A stretch of 64,000 bases of DNA from Novosphingobium sp. KA1 (GCF_017309955.1 NZ_CP021247.1:1699001-1763000); one strand, 5' to 3'; counted from the stretch's first letter, positions 8,656 to 17,475 are shown. Notes: generated by a model not told the origin, from the letters alone. Made by a program: numbers and translations.

Positions 8656-10383
8656 ATGTCAAAGAGATATCTGTCGAACGAAGATTTCATTCGATACGCC
8701 CTTGACTGCGCGGCAATCGTTGCAACGACAAATTCTGCTGGCGAAATCACATTCGTCAACAAGAAGTTTTGTGAAATAAGTGGGTATAGCAAGGAAGAGT
8801 TGGTTGGTAGCAACCACCGTATCGTGAATTCCGGTGCTCACGGAGAAGATTTCTTTCGCCAGATGTATAGCCAGATTTCAAATGGCTTGAACTGGCATGG
8901 CGAAATCTGCAACCGCCGGAAAGACGGCAGCTTATATTGGGTTGATACGACAATTGTTCCGCATGTCAGCAAGGCAGGAAAAGTCGATGGATATACGGCC
9001 ATCCGCTTTGATATCACTGATCGCAAAACAGTTGAAAAAGAACTTCGATCAGCCAACCAACTGTTAGACGATGTCGCAAATATTGATGCATTAACAGGTA
9101 CGCCCAACAGGCGTAAATTTGGCGAATCGATCGAAAAAATCCTCGCGTCGGCTAATCAAGCTTCACCCCCGTTCTATCTTGGGCTTATGGACGTCGATTC
9201 ATTTAAAGATATTAATGACGCCTTTGGTCATGATATTGGCGATGCCGTAATGCAGGAAATGGCTTCAAGGCTATTGGCATCTGTCGGAGATGAGTGCCTG
9301 ATCGCACGGGTGGGCGGAGATGAGTTTGGCTTCATCCTATCGGGGGTGGATGATGAAAACGCACTAAAGTTTTTTGATGGCATTCTTGATACGATAAGAG
9401 AACCTATTGATCTAGGAAAGTCATCACGTAATTTTCCCGCTAGTCTTGGAGTTGCAAAGTACCCAGATCATGGGTCTACCTACCTATCCCTGTTCAAAGC
9501 GGCAGATATAGCTCTGTATCATGCTAAAAAACTTGGTAAGGATCGCGTGGAATATTTTGATGAGGAGCTAAGATATGCAGTAGATAGGAAGTTCCGCCTC
9601 CTGAGCGGCATCCAAATGGCTATCGAGAATGAGGAATTCAAGCTATTCTATCAGCCTGTAGTGCCTGTGAGATCAACGCTCCCCTTCTCTGTCGAAGCCC
9701 TGTTGCGCTGGCAGCACCCTGTACATGGCGTACTCTCTCCAGACAGCTTCCGCGATGGTTTTGATGATAAACCTACCGCTGCCGCTTTAGGCTTGTACAT
9801 ACTTGAGCAAGTTTTCCGTGACGCAGAAACGCTCAGGGCTGCTGGTGTGGAACTGGGGAAGATCGCCATCAATTTAAGCAATGCGGATTTTCGCACGGAC
9901 CAGTTTATAGAGCGTTTTTTTGAACTCTCTCGTCAAACTGGTATTGCAGCCAATCAGTTTTGCGTTGAGGCGACAGAAGGTATGTTCCTGGGCAGGGACC
10001 ATCAACGTGTGCATCAAAGCCTGCAGCAGTTGCATGATGCTGGAGTTATGGTGGCACTCGATGACTTTGGAACCGGCTATGCCTCGCTAACTCATTTGCG
10101 CCAATTGCCGATTGACCGTATCAAGATTGACAAGAGTTTCGTCGAGCGCATCACGTCTAACTGCGATGACCAATTTATTGTTAAGGGAATAATAGACGTT
10201 TCTCATAAATTGGGAAAGACTGTTGTGGCAGAAGGTGTCGAGAACCTGGATCAGGCTAACTTGCTCATTAAGATGGATTGTGACTTCCTACAGGGATGGT
10301 ATTTCAGCAAGGCGAAGCCCGTAGATATTTTGCCTTCAATATTGGAAGAAATTAGAACCGAGAGGGCTGTTCTGGTTACGTGA
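8656..10383 (+). CDS. PAS-GGDEF-EAL cyclic-di-GMP regulator
   Basis: 575 aa with no membrane segments: a PAS/PAC sensor at about 10-130 (GEITFVNKKFCEISGYSKEEL, ending in FDITDRK), a diguanylate cyclase domain with intact GGDEF (about 220-224), and a phosphodiesterase domain with EAL at 347-349, DDFGTGYASL, KIDKSF and VAEGVE. Both catalytic motifs look intact; the RxxD inhibitory site before GGDEF is absent. It could make or degrade c-di-GMP in response to a PAS ligand, affecting biofilm and motility. Base composition is less G+C-rich than neighbouring chromosomal genes, supporting transfer with the island. It is the last gene before the att fragment. Confidence 0.93.
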   Translation: MSKRYLSNEDFIRYALDCAAIVATTNSAGEITFVNKKFCEISGYSKEELVGSNHRIVNSGAHGEDFFRQMYSQISNGLNWHGEICNRRKDGSLYWVDTTIVPHVSKAGKVDGYTAIRFDITDRKTVEKELRSANQLLDDVANIDALTGTPNRRKFGESIEKILASANQASPPFYLGLMDVDSFKDINDAFGHDIGDAVMQEMASRLLASVGDECLIARVGGDEFGFILSGVDDENALKFFDGILDTIREPIDLGKSSRNFPASLGVAKYPDHGSTYLSLFKAADIALYHAKKLGKDRVEYFDEELRYAVDRKFRLLSGIQMAIENEEFKLFYQPVVPVRSTLPFSVEALLRWQHPVHGVLSPDSFRDGFDDKPTAAALGLYILEQVFRDAETLRAAGVELGKIAINLSNADFRTDQFIERFFELSRQTGIAANQFCVEATEGMFLGRDHQRVHQSLQQLHDAGVMVALDDFGTGYASLTHLRQLPIDRIKIDKSFVERITSNCDDQFIVKGIIDVSHKLGKTVVAEGVENLDQANLLIKMDCDFLQGWYFSKAKPVDILPSILEEIRTERAVLVT

Positions 10384-10634
10384 GATGCCCTGCGTACGTT
10401 GCGCGAGGACTGCCAATTGTACGATGAACCAAAGCCAAGCTGATGGAAGAGGAGGTCCGGGTTTTGACCGGGTCGAAATCCGAACTTTCACCGAGCCAAA
10501 GTGCTTTCGGTAGGAAGATGCCCAGTTCGGATTTCGGCACAATCTGGGTATCGCTTGGGCGACCCGGAAGACTGGGTGAATTTCGGCATCAGAGGCCTCG
10601 GAAACCTTGGATTTCTGCCGTTCTATCGCTCGTG

Positions 10635-10679
10635 TTCGTAATGATGGGGTCACGTGTTCGAGTCACGTAAGCGGCACCA
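10635..10679 (+). other. 3' half of tRNA-Thr(CGT): att site of the element
   Basis: The anticodon loop TTCGTAA (10635-10641), 3' stem TGATG, variable loop, a perfect T arm (ACGTG, TTCGAGT, CACGT, 10652-10668), acceptor strand AAGCGGC and ACCA (to 10679) are all present. The five bases before the loop (TCGTG) cannot pair with TGATG, and no D arm or 5' acceptor strand (GCCGCTT would be needed) is seen. This is a tRNA fragment rather than a gene, as expected for attR of an element inserted at the anticodon-to-3' part of tRNA-Thr(CGT). Confidence 0.85.
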
Positions 10680-10731
10680 CCTTCCTTAAGGTGCTTTTGA
10701 TCTGCCCCCACCGAGTGGACCGATTGGTTTG

Positions 10732-11574
10732 TTAGTGCATTAAGCTCATCACCGCCATATCCGGACGGAGGTGGAGCGAAGCGGAACCGGAGGCCGGATA
10801 TGGCGGTGTCGCCGTTTCTGGTGCCGGCGGTCGGTAGCCCAGGCTGCTGTGAGGGCGAACGGTGTTGTAATGCCGCCGCCATGCCTCGATCAGTACCTTG
10901 GCCTCCGCGAGGCTGTAGAAGATCTCGCCGTTGAGCAGTTCGTCGCGAAGCGACCCGTTGAAGCTTTCGTTATAGCCATTCTCCCATGGTGATCCCGGTG
11001 TGATGTAGAGTGTCTTCACGCCGATCTGGCCCAGCCATTTCTGGACGGCGGTCGCGATAAATTCGCTGCCATTATCGGACCGTATATGTGCAGGCGGACC
11101 GCGCGAGATGAACAGGTCGGCCAGGGCCGCCAGAACATCCTCATGCTTGAGCTGCCGTGCAACGATGAGCGCCAGGCATTCCCTGCTGGCCTCGTCGATG
11201 ATCGTGAGGATGCGGAACTTGCGGCCATCATGCGTCCGCCCCTCGACGAAATCGTAGGCCCAGACATGTCCCGGATATTCGGGCCGCAGGCGGATGCATG
11301 AACCGTCATTGAGCCACAGGCGTCCCCGCTTTGGCTGACGCAGCGGAACCTTCAGCCCCTCACGCCGCCAGATCCGCTCAACCCGTTTATGGTTCACCGT
11401 CCATCCCGCATGGCACAGCAATGCCGTCACCCGGCGATAGCCATAACGGCCATATTGCTTCGCCAAAGCGATGATATCCTCTGTCAGCGCCTGTTCGTCA
11501 TCCGCCCCGCGCGGCACCTTGCGTTGTGTCGATCGATGCTGACCCAGCACCCGGCATATCCGTCGCTCGGACAC
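10732..11574 (-). CDS. IS3-family transposase OrfB (DDE integrase)
   Basis: OrfB has the retroviral-type catalytic core: first Asp in WAYDFVEG, second in IRSDNGSEF, Glu in [17 protein letters not shown], then [15 protein letters not shown] at the C-terminus. The frame stays open upstream of the GTG at 11574 to the frameshift site, so the active product is probably the OrfAB fusion made by -1 slippage rather than a protein starting here. Similar to the IS407 group. Confidence 0.9.
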   Translation of the reverse strand: MSERRICRVLGQHRSTQRKVPRGADDEQALTEDIIALAKQYGRYGYRRVTALLCHAGWTVNHKRVERIWRREGLKVPLRQPKRGRLWLNDGSCIRLRPEYPGHVWAYDFVEGRTHDGRKFRILTIIDEASRECLALIVARQLKHEDVLAALADLFISRGPPAHIRSDNGSEFIATAVQKWLGQIGVKTLYITPGSPWENGYNESFNGSLRDELLNGEIFYSLAEAKVLIEAWRRHYNTVRPHSSLGYRPPAPETATPPYPASGSASLHLRPDMAVMSLMH

Positions 11575-11624
11575 CGGAAGCTCTCGTCGTACATGATCGA
11601 TGCAGCGCCGCCGCCGCGCAGGGC

Positions 11625-11903
11625 TCAGAAGTTTCCCTTGGCAGCCTCCTGCAGGATCAGCTTGTCCAGCGTCAGGTCCGAAATCGCCCGGCGAAGACGC
11701 TGGTTCTCTTTCTCCAGATCCTTCATACGCCGCGCCTGGTCCGTCTTCAGGCCGCCATATTCCTTCCGCCAGCGATAATAGGTTTGCTCGCTGACCGCGA
11801 TCCGGCGGCAGGCTTCAGCCGTGCTCGCTCCCTGCGCCAGCACAATCTCAACTTCACGCAGCTTGCCGATAATCTCTTCCGGCTTGTGCTTCTTGCTCGG
11901 CAT
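11625..11903 (-). CDS. IS3-family OrfA (HTH, leucine zipper)
   Basis: 92 aa. The N-terminal HTH ([41 protein letters not shown] has the helix-turn-helix order) is followed by a leucine-zipper-like helix. It binds the IS ends and, with the -1 frameshift near its C-terminus (LQEAAKGNF), provides the N-terminus of the transposase. Confidence 0.9.
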   Translation of the reverse strand: MPSKKHKPEEIIGKLREVEIVLAQGASTAEACRRIAVSEQTYYRWRKEYGGLKTDQARRMKDLEKENQRLRRAISDLTLDKLILQEAAKGNF

Positions 11904-11966
11904 TCATCGTCCCTTTCGTGGTCCAGACTATCATAGTCTCTGGGCCACTCAGCGGGGGGCAGGTCA

Positions 11967-12457
11967 GCACGTGCGTACAGCTCCGGATCACCTGCGGTCA
12001 TCACTTTCAGGATTTGCTTTTTCTCGCGTAGATAGACTCGCGCGAACTCTGGGTCGTGCTCAAAGATCGACGCGCTGTTGCTTATCAGGTCAGCCAGCTT
12101 AACCGTTTGCGCTTCCGCTGAGATCGTACTTAGGCGCATGGCCTCAGCAGCTTTCCGCTGCGCTCGGTTTCCCTCCGTGCATTGGTCGGTCAGCTCGATG
12201 ACCATGTCAGCGACATCAGAACCAAACTCACGCTCCACATCGTACCGTGTCACCAGGGTGTCTTCGATCGTGTCATGAAGTAGCGCGGTAGCTAACATCA
12301 CATCTGTGTGGTGCGCTGCGGTCATTACAATGCCCATCACCTCCACTGGATGGTCGATATATGGCTCCCCAGTGTATTTGCGAACTTGTCCAACGCGACC
12401 ATGGGCTTCAGTGGCGAAAGCCAATGCCCGTTCAACAAGTTCTGGTAAGCTTGACAT
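11967..12457 (-). CDS. Small alarmone hydrolase-like HD protein, 3' end replaced by the IS
   Basis: The native part encodes about 163 residues with RelA/SpoT-type HD signatures: YIDHP (H36), HDTIEDT (H61-D62, E65-D66) and VKLADLISN (D123). These are the metal and ppGpp-hydrolysis positions of SAH/MESH1-like enzymes, which lower (p)ppGpp. At 11966 the gene runs into the IS3 right end; the frame continues inside the IS to 11747, adding about 73 foreign residues. The HD core is complete, so activity may survive, but the natural C-terminus is lost. No matching tail is seen left of the IS. Confidence 0.75.
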
Positions 12458-12702
12458 CTCTCATTCTAAGCACATTGTTCTGCTTATCGCTAACTGAAAG
12501 GGCACTACATTTCCAGGTTTCGACGGATGTCCAGAAGTGCGATCGCTATTTGGGATCGCATTAACATACGGCGGCTATCATGGCTCTTATGTAGGCAATC
12601 GAAAGACGGCTATCGCGGCGGATGTGGCCACCACATAGATGCGTTCCGAATGTCCGGCTTCCTGATTTCGCGCTCCAAAGCGGACCGAGCAGAATATCCC
12701 AA

Positions 12703-12924
12703 TCAAGGTAGCTCGATCAGCCGCCGCAGGGTTCGCATTGGCACCAGAGTGATCGCGCCGACCTTGATGGTCTCGATGTAACCGTCGGCGATCATCTGAT
12801 AGAGCTTCGAGCGTCCGATCCCGGTCAAGCGGCAAGCTTCGGGAATTCGAACCGCCAAGGGTTCCGTCAGCGATTGATTGAGAAGTTCCTTTCCCATCGG
12901 CTCGGTCCGATCTTCATCCATCAT
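12703..12924 (-). CDS. AlpA/excisionase-like HTH protein
   Basis: 73 aa from ATG 12924, preceded by AAAGGAG. The segment AVRIPEACRLTGIGRSKLYQMIADGYIETIKVG is the MerR-like HTH of AlpA and excisionase proteins. Such proteins control integrase genes or act as directionality factors. It lies between the IS-damaged HD gene and tRNA-Gly(CCC), so it may be a leftover of another integrative element. Confidence 0.7.
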   Translation of the reverse strand: MMDEDRTEPMGKELLNQSLTEPLAVRIPEACRLTGIGRSKLYQMIADGYIETIKVGAITLVPMRTLRRLIELP

Positions 12925-13187
12925 TTCACTCCTTTGCCTGAGTTGGAGTTCCCAGCCGTCCTTTCGCCTCCACTTCTTGCAGCCTGCTCCGCAACCAGCC
13001 GGACGAAAGCGCACCACCTTTCCCTCTCAGATCGTCCCAAACGCTCGGAAATATGGCTGAATTCTGCCATTCTTGAGCCTCTCCGGTCTAAGAGTGTGTC
13101 AGGCAGTTCCAGGCCATCTTGAGCAAAATGGGGCCACGAAATGGCACCAAAACCTCCTTGAGAGTCCTGCCTTATACGCTTTGTCCC

Positions 13188-13240
13188 CAGACTTTGCGTT
13201 GCGGCCAGACTTTGCGTTGCGGCCAGACTTTGCGTTGCGG
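13188..13240. repeat. 18-bp tandem repeat, three units
   Basis: CAGACTTTGCGTTGCGGC is repeated head to tail, units starting at 13188, 13206 and 13224; the third lacks its last base. The units are identical. It lies in the roughly 480-base non-coding stretch between the HTH gene and tRNA-Gly(CCC), and could be integrase arm sites or a replication/partition iteron relic. Confidence 0.85.
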
Positions 13241-13407
13241 ATTGTAGTATCAGTCAGCGCCATGTGGGGGCCGGTGGTGTCGGGGTCTTGCGAGGCCGCC
13301 TAATTAGGCCCCCATCTTGCGCGACTGCTGAAAGCCAGCGATCGCCCTGAAAATAGCGAAAATCAAAGGATTTTTCAATCAACTGCGGCCTGCGCCGGAC
13401 AGGATTT

Positions 13408-13481
13408 TGGAGCGGGTGAGGGGAATCGAACCCCCGTATTCAGCTTGGGAAGCTGCTGCTCTACCATTGAGCTACACCCGC
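13408..13481 (-). tRNA. tRNA-Gly(CCC)
   Basis: On the minus strand GCGGGTG...CACCCGC forms the acceptor stem with T and encoded CCA. The anticodon loop TTCCCAA gives anticodon CCC, and the T arm is GGGGG-TTCGATT-CCCCT. 74 nt including CCA. The 3' end faces the HTH gene and tandem repeat, a usual place for integrated elements. Confidence 0.95.
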
Positions 13482-13724
13482 ATTCCGGTTGGTCGGCCGG
13501 TTTCCAGACAGGTGTCCCCGCCGGAGCCGCGCATTGCCACGCGGGGCGCCGGTCCGTCAATACGGCGATGCACATCAATTCGCCTCGCGCGATACAATTC
13601 CTCCTCGCTGCCATGGCGCTTTGAACACATGTTCAGCAATTTTCGTTGACTGTGTTTTCGCCGCCCGCCAGCCTGTGCCTGTGAAAGCGGCCGCAAGGTG
13701 CCGCGCGGGTGGAGCGGAGAAGCC

Positions 13725-14477
13725 ATGTCGGGACAGCTTGCAGGAAAGGTCGCGCTTGTTACCGGCGCGTCGTCGGGGATCGGGGCGGCGGCGGCGTTGT
13801 GCCTTGCCGAAGCGGGCGCCCGGGTCGTCGTCTGTGCCCGGCGGACCGCGCGGCTGGCAGGACTGGTCGCGCAGATCGAGGCGGCGGGCGGTGCCGCGCT
13901 GGCGATCCCGGGGGACATGACCCTTGAGGACGATGCGCGCGGCGCGGTCGAGAAGACGGTCGCCGCATTCGGGCGCATCGACATCCTGATCAACTCGGCC
14001 GGGATCATGGAGGCGGGCGGGATCGAGAACTGCGATACCGCGATCTATCGGCGGGTGATCGACATCAACCTGATGGGCACCGTCTACACCAGTGCCGCTG
14101 CCGTGCCGCACATGCTGGCGCAGGGCGGCGGCGACATCATCACCATCTCCTCGCTCGCCGGGCGCAAGGGCGGGCCGATGACCAGTGCCTATTCGGCGAG
14201 CAAGCACGCGGTGAACATGATGACCGACGGCATGCGGCAGGAACTGGGCGGGCGGAACATCCGTGTCACCACGCTGATGCCGGGGGCGACCGAGACGGAA
14301 GTGGCGGATTCGATCAGCGACCCGCGGTGGCGCAGTGCGATCAAGGCCCATGTGAGCAAGGACGGTGCGGTGCAGCCGCGCGACATCGGCGAGGCCGTCG
14401 TCTTTATCCTCGCCATGCCGCGCCGGACCAATATCTCCGAGATCGCGATTCGCCCGACCATCGATACCAGCGCCTGA
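13725..14477 (+). CDS. Short-chain dehydrogenase/reductase (SDR)
   Basis: 250 aa classical SDR. The NAD(P) motif TGASSGIG is at 13-20, the NSAG motif is present, Ser is in ISSLAG, and YSASK carries the catalytic Tyr and Lys. The sequence after Gly (CARRTARL) has an Arg that favours NADPH. The start follows GGAG. The next SDR begins 13 bases after the stop, so the two are likely one operon. Substrate unknown; the closest general type is the YdfG-like group. Confidence 0.9.
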   Translation: MSGQLAGKVALVTGASSGIGAAAALCLAEAGARVVVCARRTARLAGLVAQIEAAGGAALAIPGDMTLEDDARGAVEKTVAAFGRIDILINSAGIMEAGGIENCDTAIYRRVIDINLMGTVYTSAAAVPHMLAQGGGDIITISSLAGRKGGPMTSAYSASKHAVNMMTDGMRQELGGRNIRVTTLMPGATETEVADSISDPRWRSAIKAHVSKDGAVQPRDIGEAVVFILAMPRRTNISEIAIRPTIDTSA

Positions 14478-14490
14478 GGGGAGTACGATC

Positions 14491-15291
14491 ATGGGAAGAC
14501 TGCAGGACAAGGTCTGCATCATCACCGGCGCGGGGTCGGGCATGGGCCGGGCGATGGCCGAACTGTTCCATGGCGAGGGGGCGCGGCTGGTGCTGGCCGA
14601 CATCTCGGGCAAGCAGGACGACGTGGCGGCTGAACTCGGCGGCGAGGCGCTGGGCGTGCAGTGCGACGTTTCCGATGAGGCTCAGGTGCAGGCGATGGTC
14701 GGCGCCGCGCAGGAGCGTTTCGGCCGGCTCGACGTGCTGTGCAACAATGCCGGGTTCGGCGGGGCGATGGCGCCGCTGCACAGGCAGTCGCTGGAGACAT
14801 GGGACCGGGTCCATGCCACCAATTTGCGCGGTGCGTTCCTCGGCATGAAATACGGTATCATCGCCATGCTGGAGAGCGGCGGCGGGGCGATCGTGAACAC
14901 GACGTCGGCGTCGGGCGTGGTCGGCTGGAAGCATCATGCGGTCTATGGCGCTGCCAAGGCGGGGGTGAACCAGCTGACGAGGGCGGCGGCCCTCGACTAT
15001 TCGGACCGGGGCATCCGGGTGAACGCGATCGCGCCCGGCACGGTGTGGACCGGGCTGGTGGAAGCCTCGAAGATCCATGCCGAGCCGCCGGCGGAATTCC
15101 CGGTGCTGGCGGGCATCCCGATGGGGCGCTGGGGGCTGGCAAGGGACATCGCCCAGGCGGCGCTTTATCTCGCCAGCGACGAGGCGGCTTACGTGACCGG
15201 TGTGGTGCTGCCGGTCGACGGCGGCTACTCGATCGGCTTTTCGGGCATGGGGGCCGAGCGACCGGGGATCGCCAGCGCGGATCCGGCCTGA
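14491..15291 (+). CDS. Short-chain dehydrogenase/reductase (SDR)
   Basis: 266 aa classical SDR: TGAGSGMG near the N-terminus, LADIS with Asp after strand 2 (favouring NAD), CNNAG, NTTSASG with the catalytic Ser, and YGAAKAG with Tyr and Lys. The C-terminal VLPVDGGYSIG is typical of the 3-oxoacyl-ACP reductase/hydroxysteroid dehydrogenase branch. Pairs with the SDR just upstream; together they suggest degradation of a hydroxylated lipid, terpene or steroid, but the substrate cannot be read from the sequence. Confidence 0.9.
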   Translation: MGRLQDKVCIITGAGSGMGRAMAELFHGEGARLVLADISGKQDDVAAELGGEALGVQCDVSDEAQVQAMVGAAQERFGRLDVLCNNAGFGGAMAPLHRQSLETWDRVHATNLRGAFLGMKYGIIAMLESGGGAIVNTTSASGVVGWKHHAVYGAAKAGVNQLTRAAALDYSDRGIRVNAIAPGTVWTGLVEASKIHAEPPAEFPVLAGIPMGRWGLARDIAQAALYLASDEAAYVTGVVLPVDGGYSIGFSGMGAERPGIASADPA

Positions 15292-15392
15292 TCGGATCGG
15301 GGGGCTTCGACAGGCTCGCCATGTGCGGGTGGGGAGGGAAGGGCGGTTTTGGGTGGCTAGCAGCCGTTCGGCGTCGGTGATAGCTTGGGCTA

Positions 15393-15869
15393 ATGGCCGA
15401 CCGCTACGAGCCCACTTCTAACTTTCTGAAGGCGGTGATCGCTGAGGAGGTGCCGCTTTCCGGCACAGCCTTCGCCGACGCGAACATGCGGCAGCTAGTC
15501 GCGATGACGCAAGACGGTGACCTCTCTAATCGTGACTGGGCGACGATGCTTTTGGCATCAGAAGAAGCCGATACGCCCGAAATCCGGGAGGCACTGTTGT
15601 CAGCCGCCAACGATGAAAATGACGTCGTAAGAGCGGAGGCGCTACTCGGTCTAGCCAAGCGCGATCGGACGCTGGCGCTGCCATTCGTTCTGAAAGCACT
15701 ATCGGGCGAACAGGCGAGCGTGCCCGTGTTCGAGGCCGCCGAGTTGATCGCTGATCCCGTTCTGGTGGAGGTGCTCCGACCTTGGACTGAGCCATCGGAT
15801 GATGTGTGGCTCGATCAGCTCATCCTGAACGCCTTGGTAGCCTGCGAAAAAGGCACTCAAACCGCTTAG
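15393..15869 (+). CDS. HEAT-repeat-like protein
   Basis: 158 aa made of repeating helix pairs: LSNRDWATMLLASEE, PEIREALLSAANDENDVVRAEALLGLAKRD, and ALPFVLKALSGEQASVPVFEAAELIADPVLVEVL. This matches HEAT or armadillo-type repeats, normally used for protein binding. No ribosome site is clear before ATG 15393. Partner unknown. Confidence 0.7.
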   Translation: MADRYEPTSNFLKAVIAEEVPLSGTAFADANMRQLVAMTQDGDLSNRDWATMLLASEEADTPEIREALLSAANDENDVVRAEALLGLAKRDRTLALPFVLKALSGEQASVPVFEAAELIADPVLVEVLRPWTEPSDDVWLDQLILNALVACEKGTQTA

Positions 15870-16350
15870 TTGATGGATGTCCGCAACGGGGCACAAACCG
15901 AACTCTCGAACGAGACCACGCGGCGTGATAGGCGCGGCATCGATCCGTTTCCTCACCCCGCCTTTCGGCCCATTCCCTCCGGTGAGGATCCGCATCGGGG
16001 CCGCCGCGAGTTCCCCCCGGATTCGCGGCAAGGCCATGGATGCGTGGCGGATCGATGCCGCGTTCCGGCGGTGCCGGAGAGCTGGAAATCCAGCCTGACC
16101 GGAACACTGGAACGAACCCGCCAGTTCGCGCCAGAACGGTTCGCCAAGAACCTGTCCCGATCGAAACGCTTTTGCTGTCCTCGGCCCATGCCTCCCTGAG
16201 AGCAATGGCCGGGGGAAATCCGGGGCGGGTGGTTCACGGCGCCCGCCCCGGATAGCGCCCTTATCGCACCTTGCACGGCTGAAAAGCGTGAGCCAGATCA
16301 CGCTCCGGCGGGCAATCGGGTCTCCTTTGATCGGGCCTCCTTTTACGGGA
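15870..16350. other. Intergenic stretch with a strong hairpin
   Basis: About 480 bases. The open frames on both strands look like high-G+C artefacts. The only clear structure is ATCCGGGGCGGG (16218-16229) with CCCGCCCCGGAT (16242-16253), a perfect 12-bp stem with a 12-base loop. It lies between a plus-strand gene and the 3' end of a minus-strand gene and may end one or both transcripts, though no T tract follows. Confidence 0.5.
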
Positions 16351-17415
16351 TCAGCGGCGGGTTTCGACGGTGACGCCGCCGGTCATGATCGTTTCGGCGG
16401 CTCCGGTCAGCACGTCCATCGGGAAAACCGGTGCCGCCGCGCTCACGGCATCGAGGCGGGCGAGGTGCTCGGCAGGCAGGGTCACCTCCAGCGCGCCGAG
16501 GTTGTCCTCAAGCTGGGCCGGGGTGCGTGCGCCCAGCACCGGGGCGGCGACATCGGGATGGGCGAGCAGCCAGGCCAGCGCCACTTGCGCCGCGGTGCAG
16601 CCGATCTCCCGCGCCACGTCGGCGGTCGCGGCCGCGACGGCGAGAGTGCGCTCGCTCAGCCGCCCGGTCGCGAGGTTGATCGCCTTGCGCGAGGTCATGG
16701 CCGCGTCCGCAGGGGCGGCAAGGTCGGCATCGCCGTACTTGCCGGTCAGCACCCCGCCGCCCAGCGGTGACCAGGGGCAGACGCCGAGCCCCATCTCGCG
16801 CGCCATCGGGATCAGTTCGCGCTCGACCGTGCGCTCGATCAGGTTGTGCTGGATCTGCAAGGCGCAGAACGGCGTCCAGCCCCGCAGTTCGGCGATCGCC
16901 TGCATGCGGCTGGCCTGCCATGCCGGGGTATCGGAAAGGCCGATGTAGAGCACCTTGCCGCTGCGCACGAGATCGTCGAAGGCACGCAGGATCTCGTCCA
17001 CCGGCGTGCGGAAGTCCCACATGTGGAGGTAGAGCAGGTCGATCCATTCGGTCTGCATCCGCGTCAGCGAGGCCTCGACCGAGCGCACCATGTTGCGCCG
17101 TGAATTGCCTGCGGCATTGGGATCGCCGGGGCTGGTGCTGAGCGAATACTTGGTGGAGATCACCAGCCTCTCGCGCCGGTTGCCGAGGATCTGGCCCAGC
17201 AGCCGTTCGGAGCCGCCCATCTGGCCGTAGAAGTCGGCCGTATCGACGAAGTTGCCGCCGCGATCGGCATAGATGTCGATCATGCGTGCCGCTTCCTCGT
17301 CGCTTGAACCCCAGGCGCCGGGACCGACGCCGAAGGTCATGGTGCCGAGGCAGAGCGGCGAGACGCGCAGGCCCGAACGGCCAAGCAGGCGGTAATGATC
17401 GAGTTGGGTCGGCAC
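16351..17415 (-). CDS. Aldo/keto reductase
   Basis: 354 aa TIM-barrel NADPH-dependent oxidoreductase. The catalytic tetrad is visible: D58 and Y63 in FVDTADFYG, K89 in STKY and H131 in LLYLHMWD. GLSDTPAW is the usual GxSN-like segment and SPLGGGVLTGKY follows. The type resembles YajO/general stress reductases acting on aldehydes or sugars. Divergent from the aminotransferase gene, with an inverted repeat between them. Confidence 0.92.
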   Translation of the reverse strand: MPTQLDHYRLLGRSGLRVSPLCLGTMTFGVGPGAWGSSDEEAARMIDIYADRGGNFVDTADFYGQMGGSERLLGQILGNRRERLVISTKYSLSTSPGDPNAAGNSRRNMVRSVEASLTRMQTEWIDLLYLHMWDFRTPVDEILRAFDDLVRSGKVLYIGLSDTPAWQASRMQAIAELRGWTPFCALQIQHNLIERTVERELIPMAREMGLGVCPWSPLGGGVLTGKYGDADLAAPADAAMTSRKAINLATGRLSERTLAVAAATADVAREIGCTAAQVALAWLLAHPDVAAPVLGARTPAQLEDNLGALEVTLPAEHLARLDAVSAAAPVFPMDVLTGAAETIMTGGVTVETRR

Positions 17416-17432
17416 GGGGGCGCTCTCCTTTG

Positions 17433-17475
17433 CCGCCTGTCTGGCGGCTACCGGGAGGCGCGGCCAGACAGGCGG
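17433..17475. promoter_or_regulatory. Perfect 13-bp inverted repeat in a divergent promoter region
   Basis: CCGCCTGTCTGGC (17433-17445) and GCCAGACAGGCGG (17463-17475) are exact reverse complements, 17 bases apart, in the 118 bases between the aldo/keto reductase and aminotransferase starts. It may be an operator or an RNA hairpin in one of the leaders. No regulator gene is adjacent. Confidence 0.55.

Larger units (their letters stand above)
1..10679. mobile_element. Integrative element (right part), integrated at tRNA-Thr(CGT)
   Basis: The stretch combines a tyrosine integrase of the kind that uses tRNA 3' ends, a replication primase/helicase, accessory genes and, at 10635-10679, a copy of the 3' half of a tRNA-Thr. 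Integration into a tRNA gene leaves an intact tRNA at one end and a 3' tRNA fragment in the same orientation at the other. The fragment is on the plus strand at the right, so the intact gene and the left end should lie before base 1. The right boundary is seen; membership of every gene and the left extent are inferred. Confidence 0.75.
10698..11966 (-). mobile_element. IS3-family insertion sequence (1269 bp)
   Basis: The ends form imperfect inverted repeats: TGATCTGCCCCC...GAGTGG at the left, and on the opposite strand at the right TGACCTGCCCCC...GAGTGG, starting with TG as usual for IS3. Inside are orfA and orfB on the minus strand, joined by a -1 slippery heptamer G GGA AAC at 11631-11637. 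The size fits the family. No clear target duplication flanks it, which suggests a later deletion or recombination at one end. Confidence 0.85.

Noticed and set aside
10635..10679. Functional tRNA-Thr gene
   Set aside because: No 5' acceptor strand, D arm or 5' anticodon stem; only the 3' half is present.
13188..13240. CRISPR array
   Set aside because: The 18-bp units abut with no spacers and no cas genes are present.
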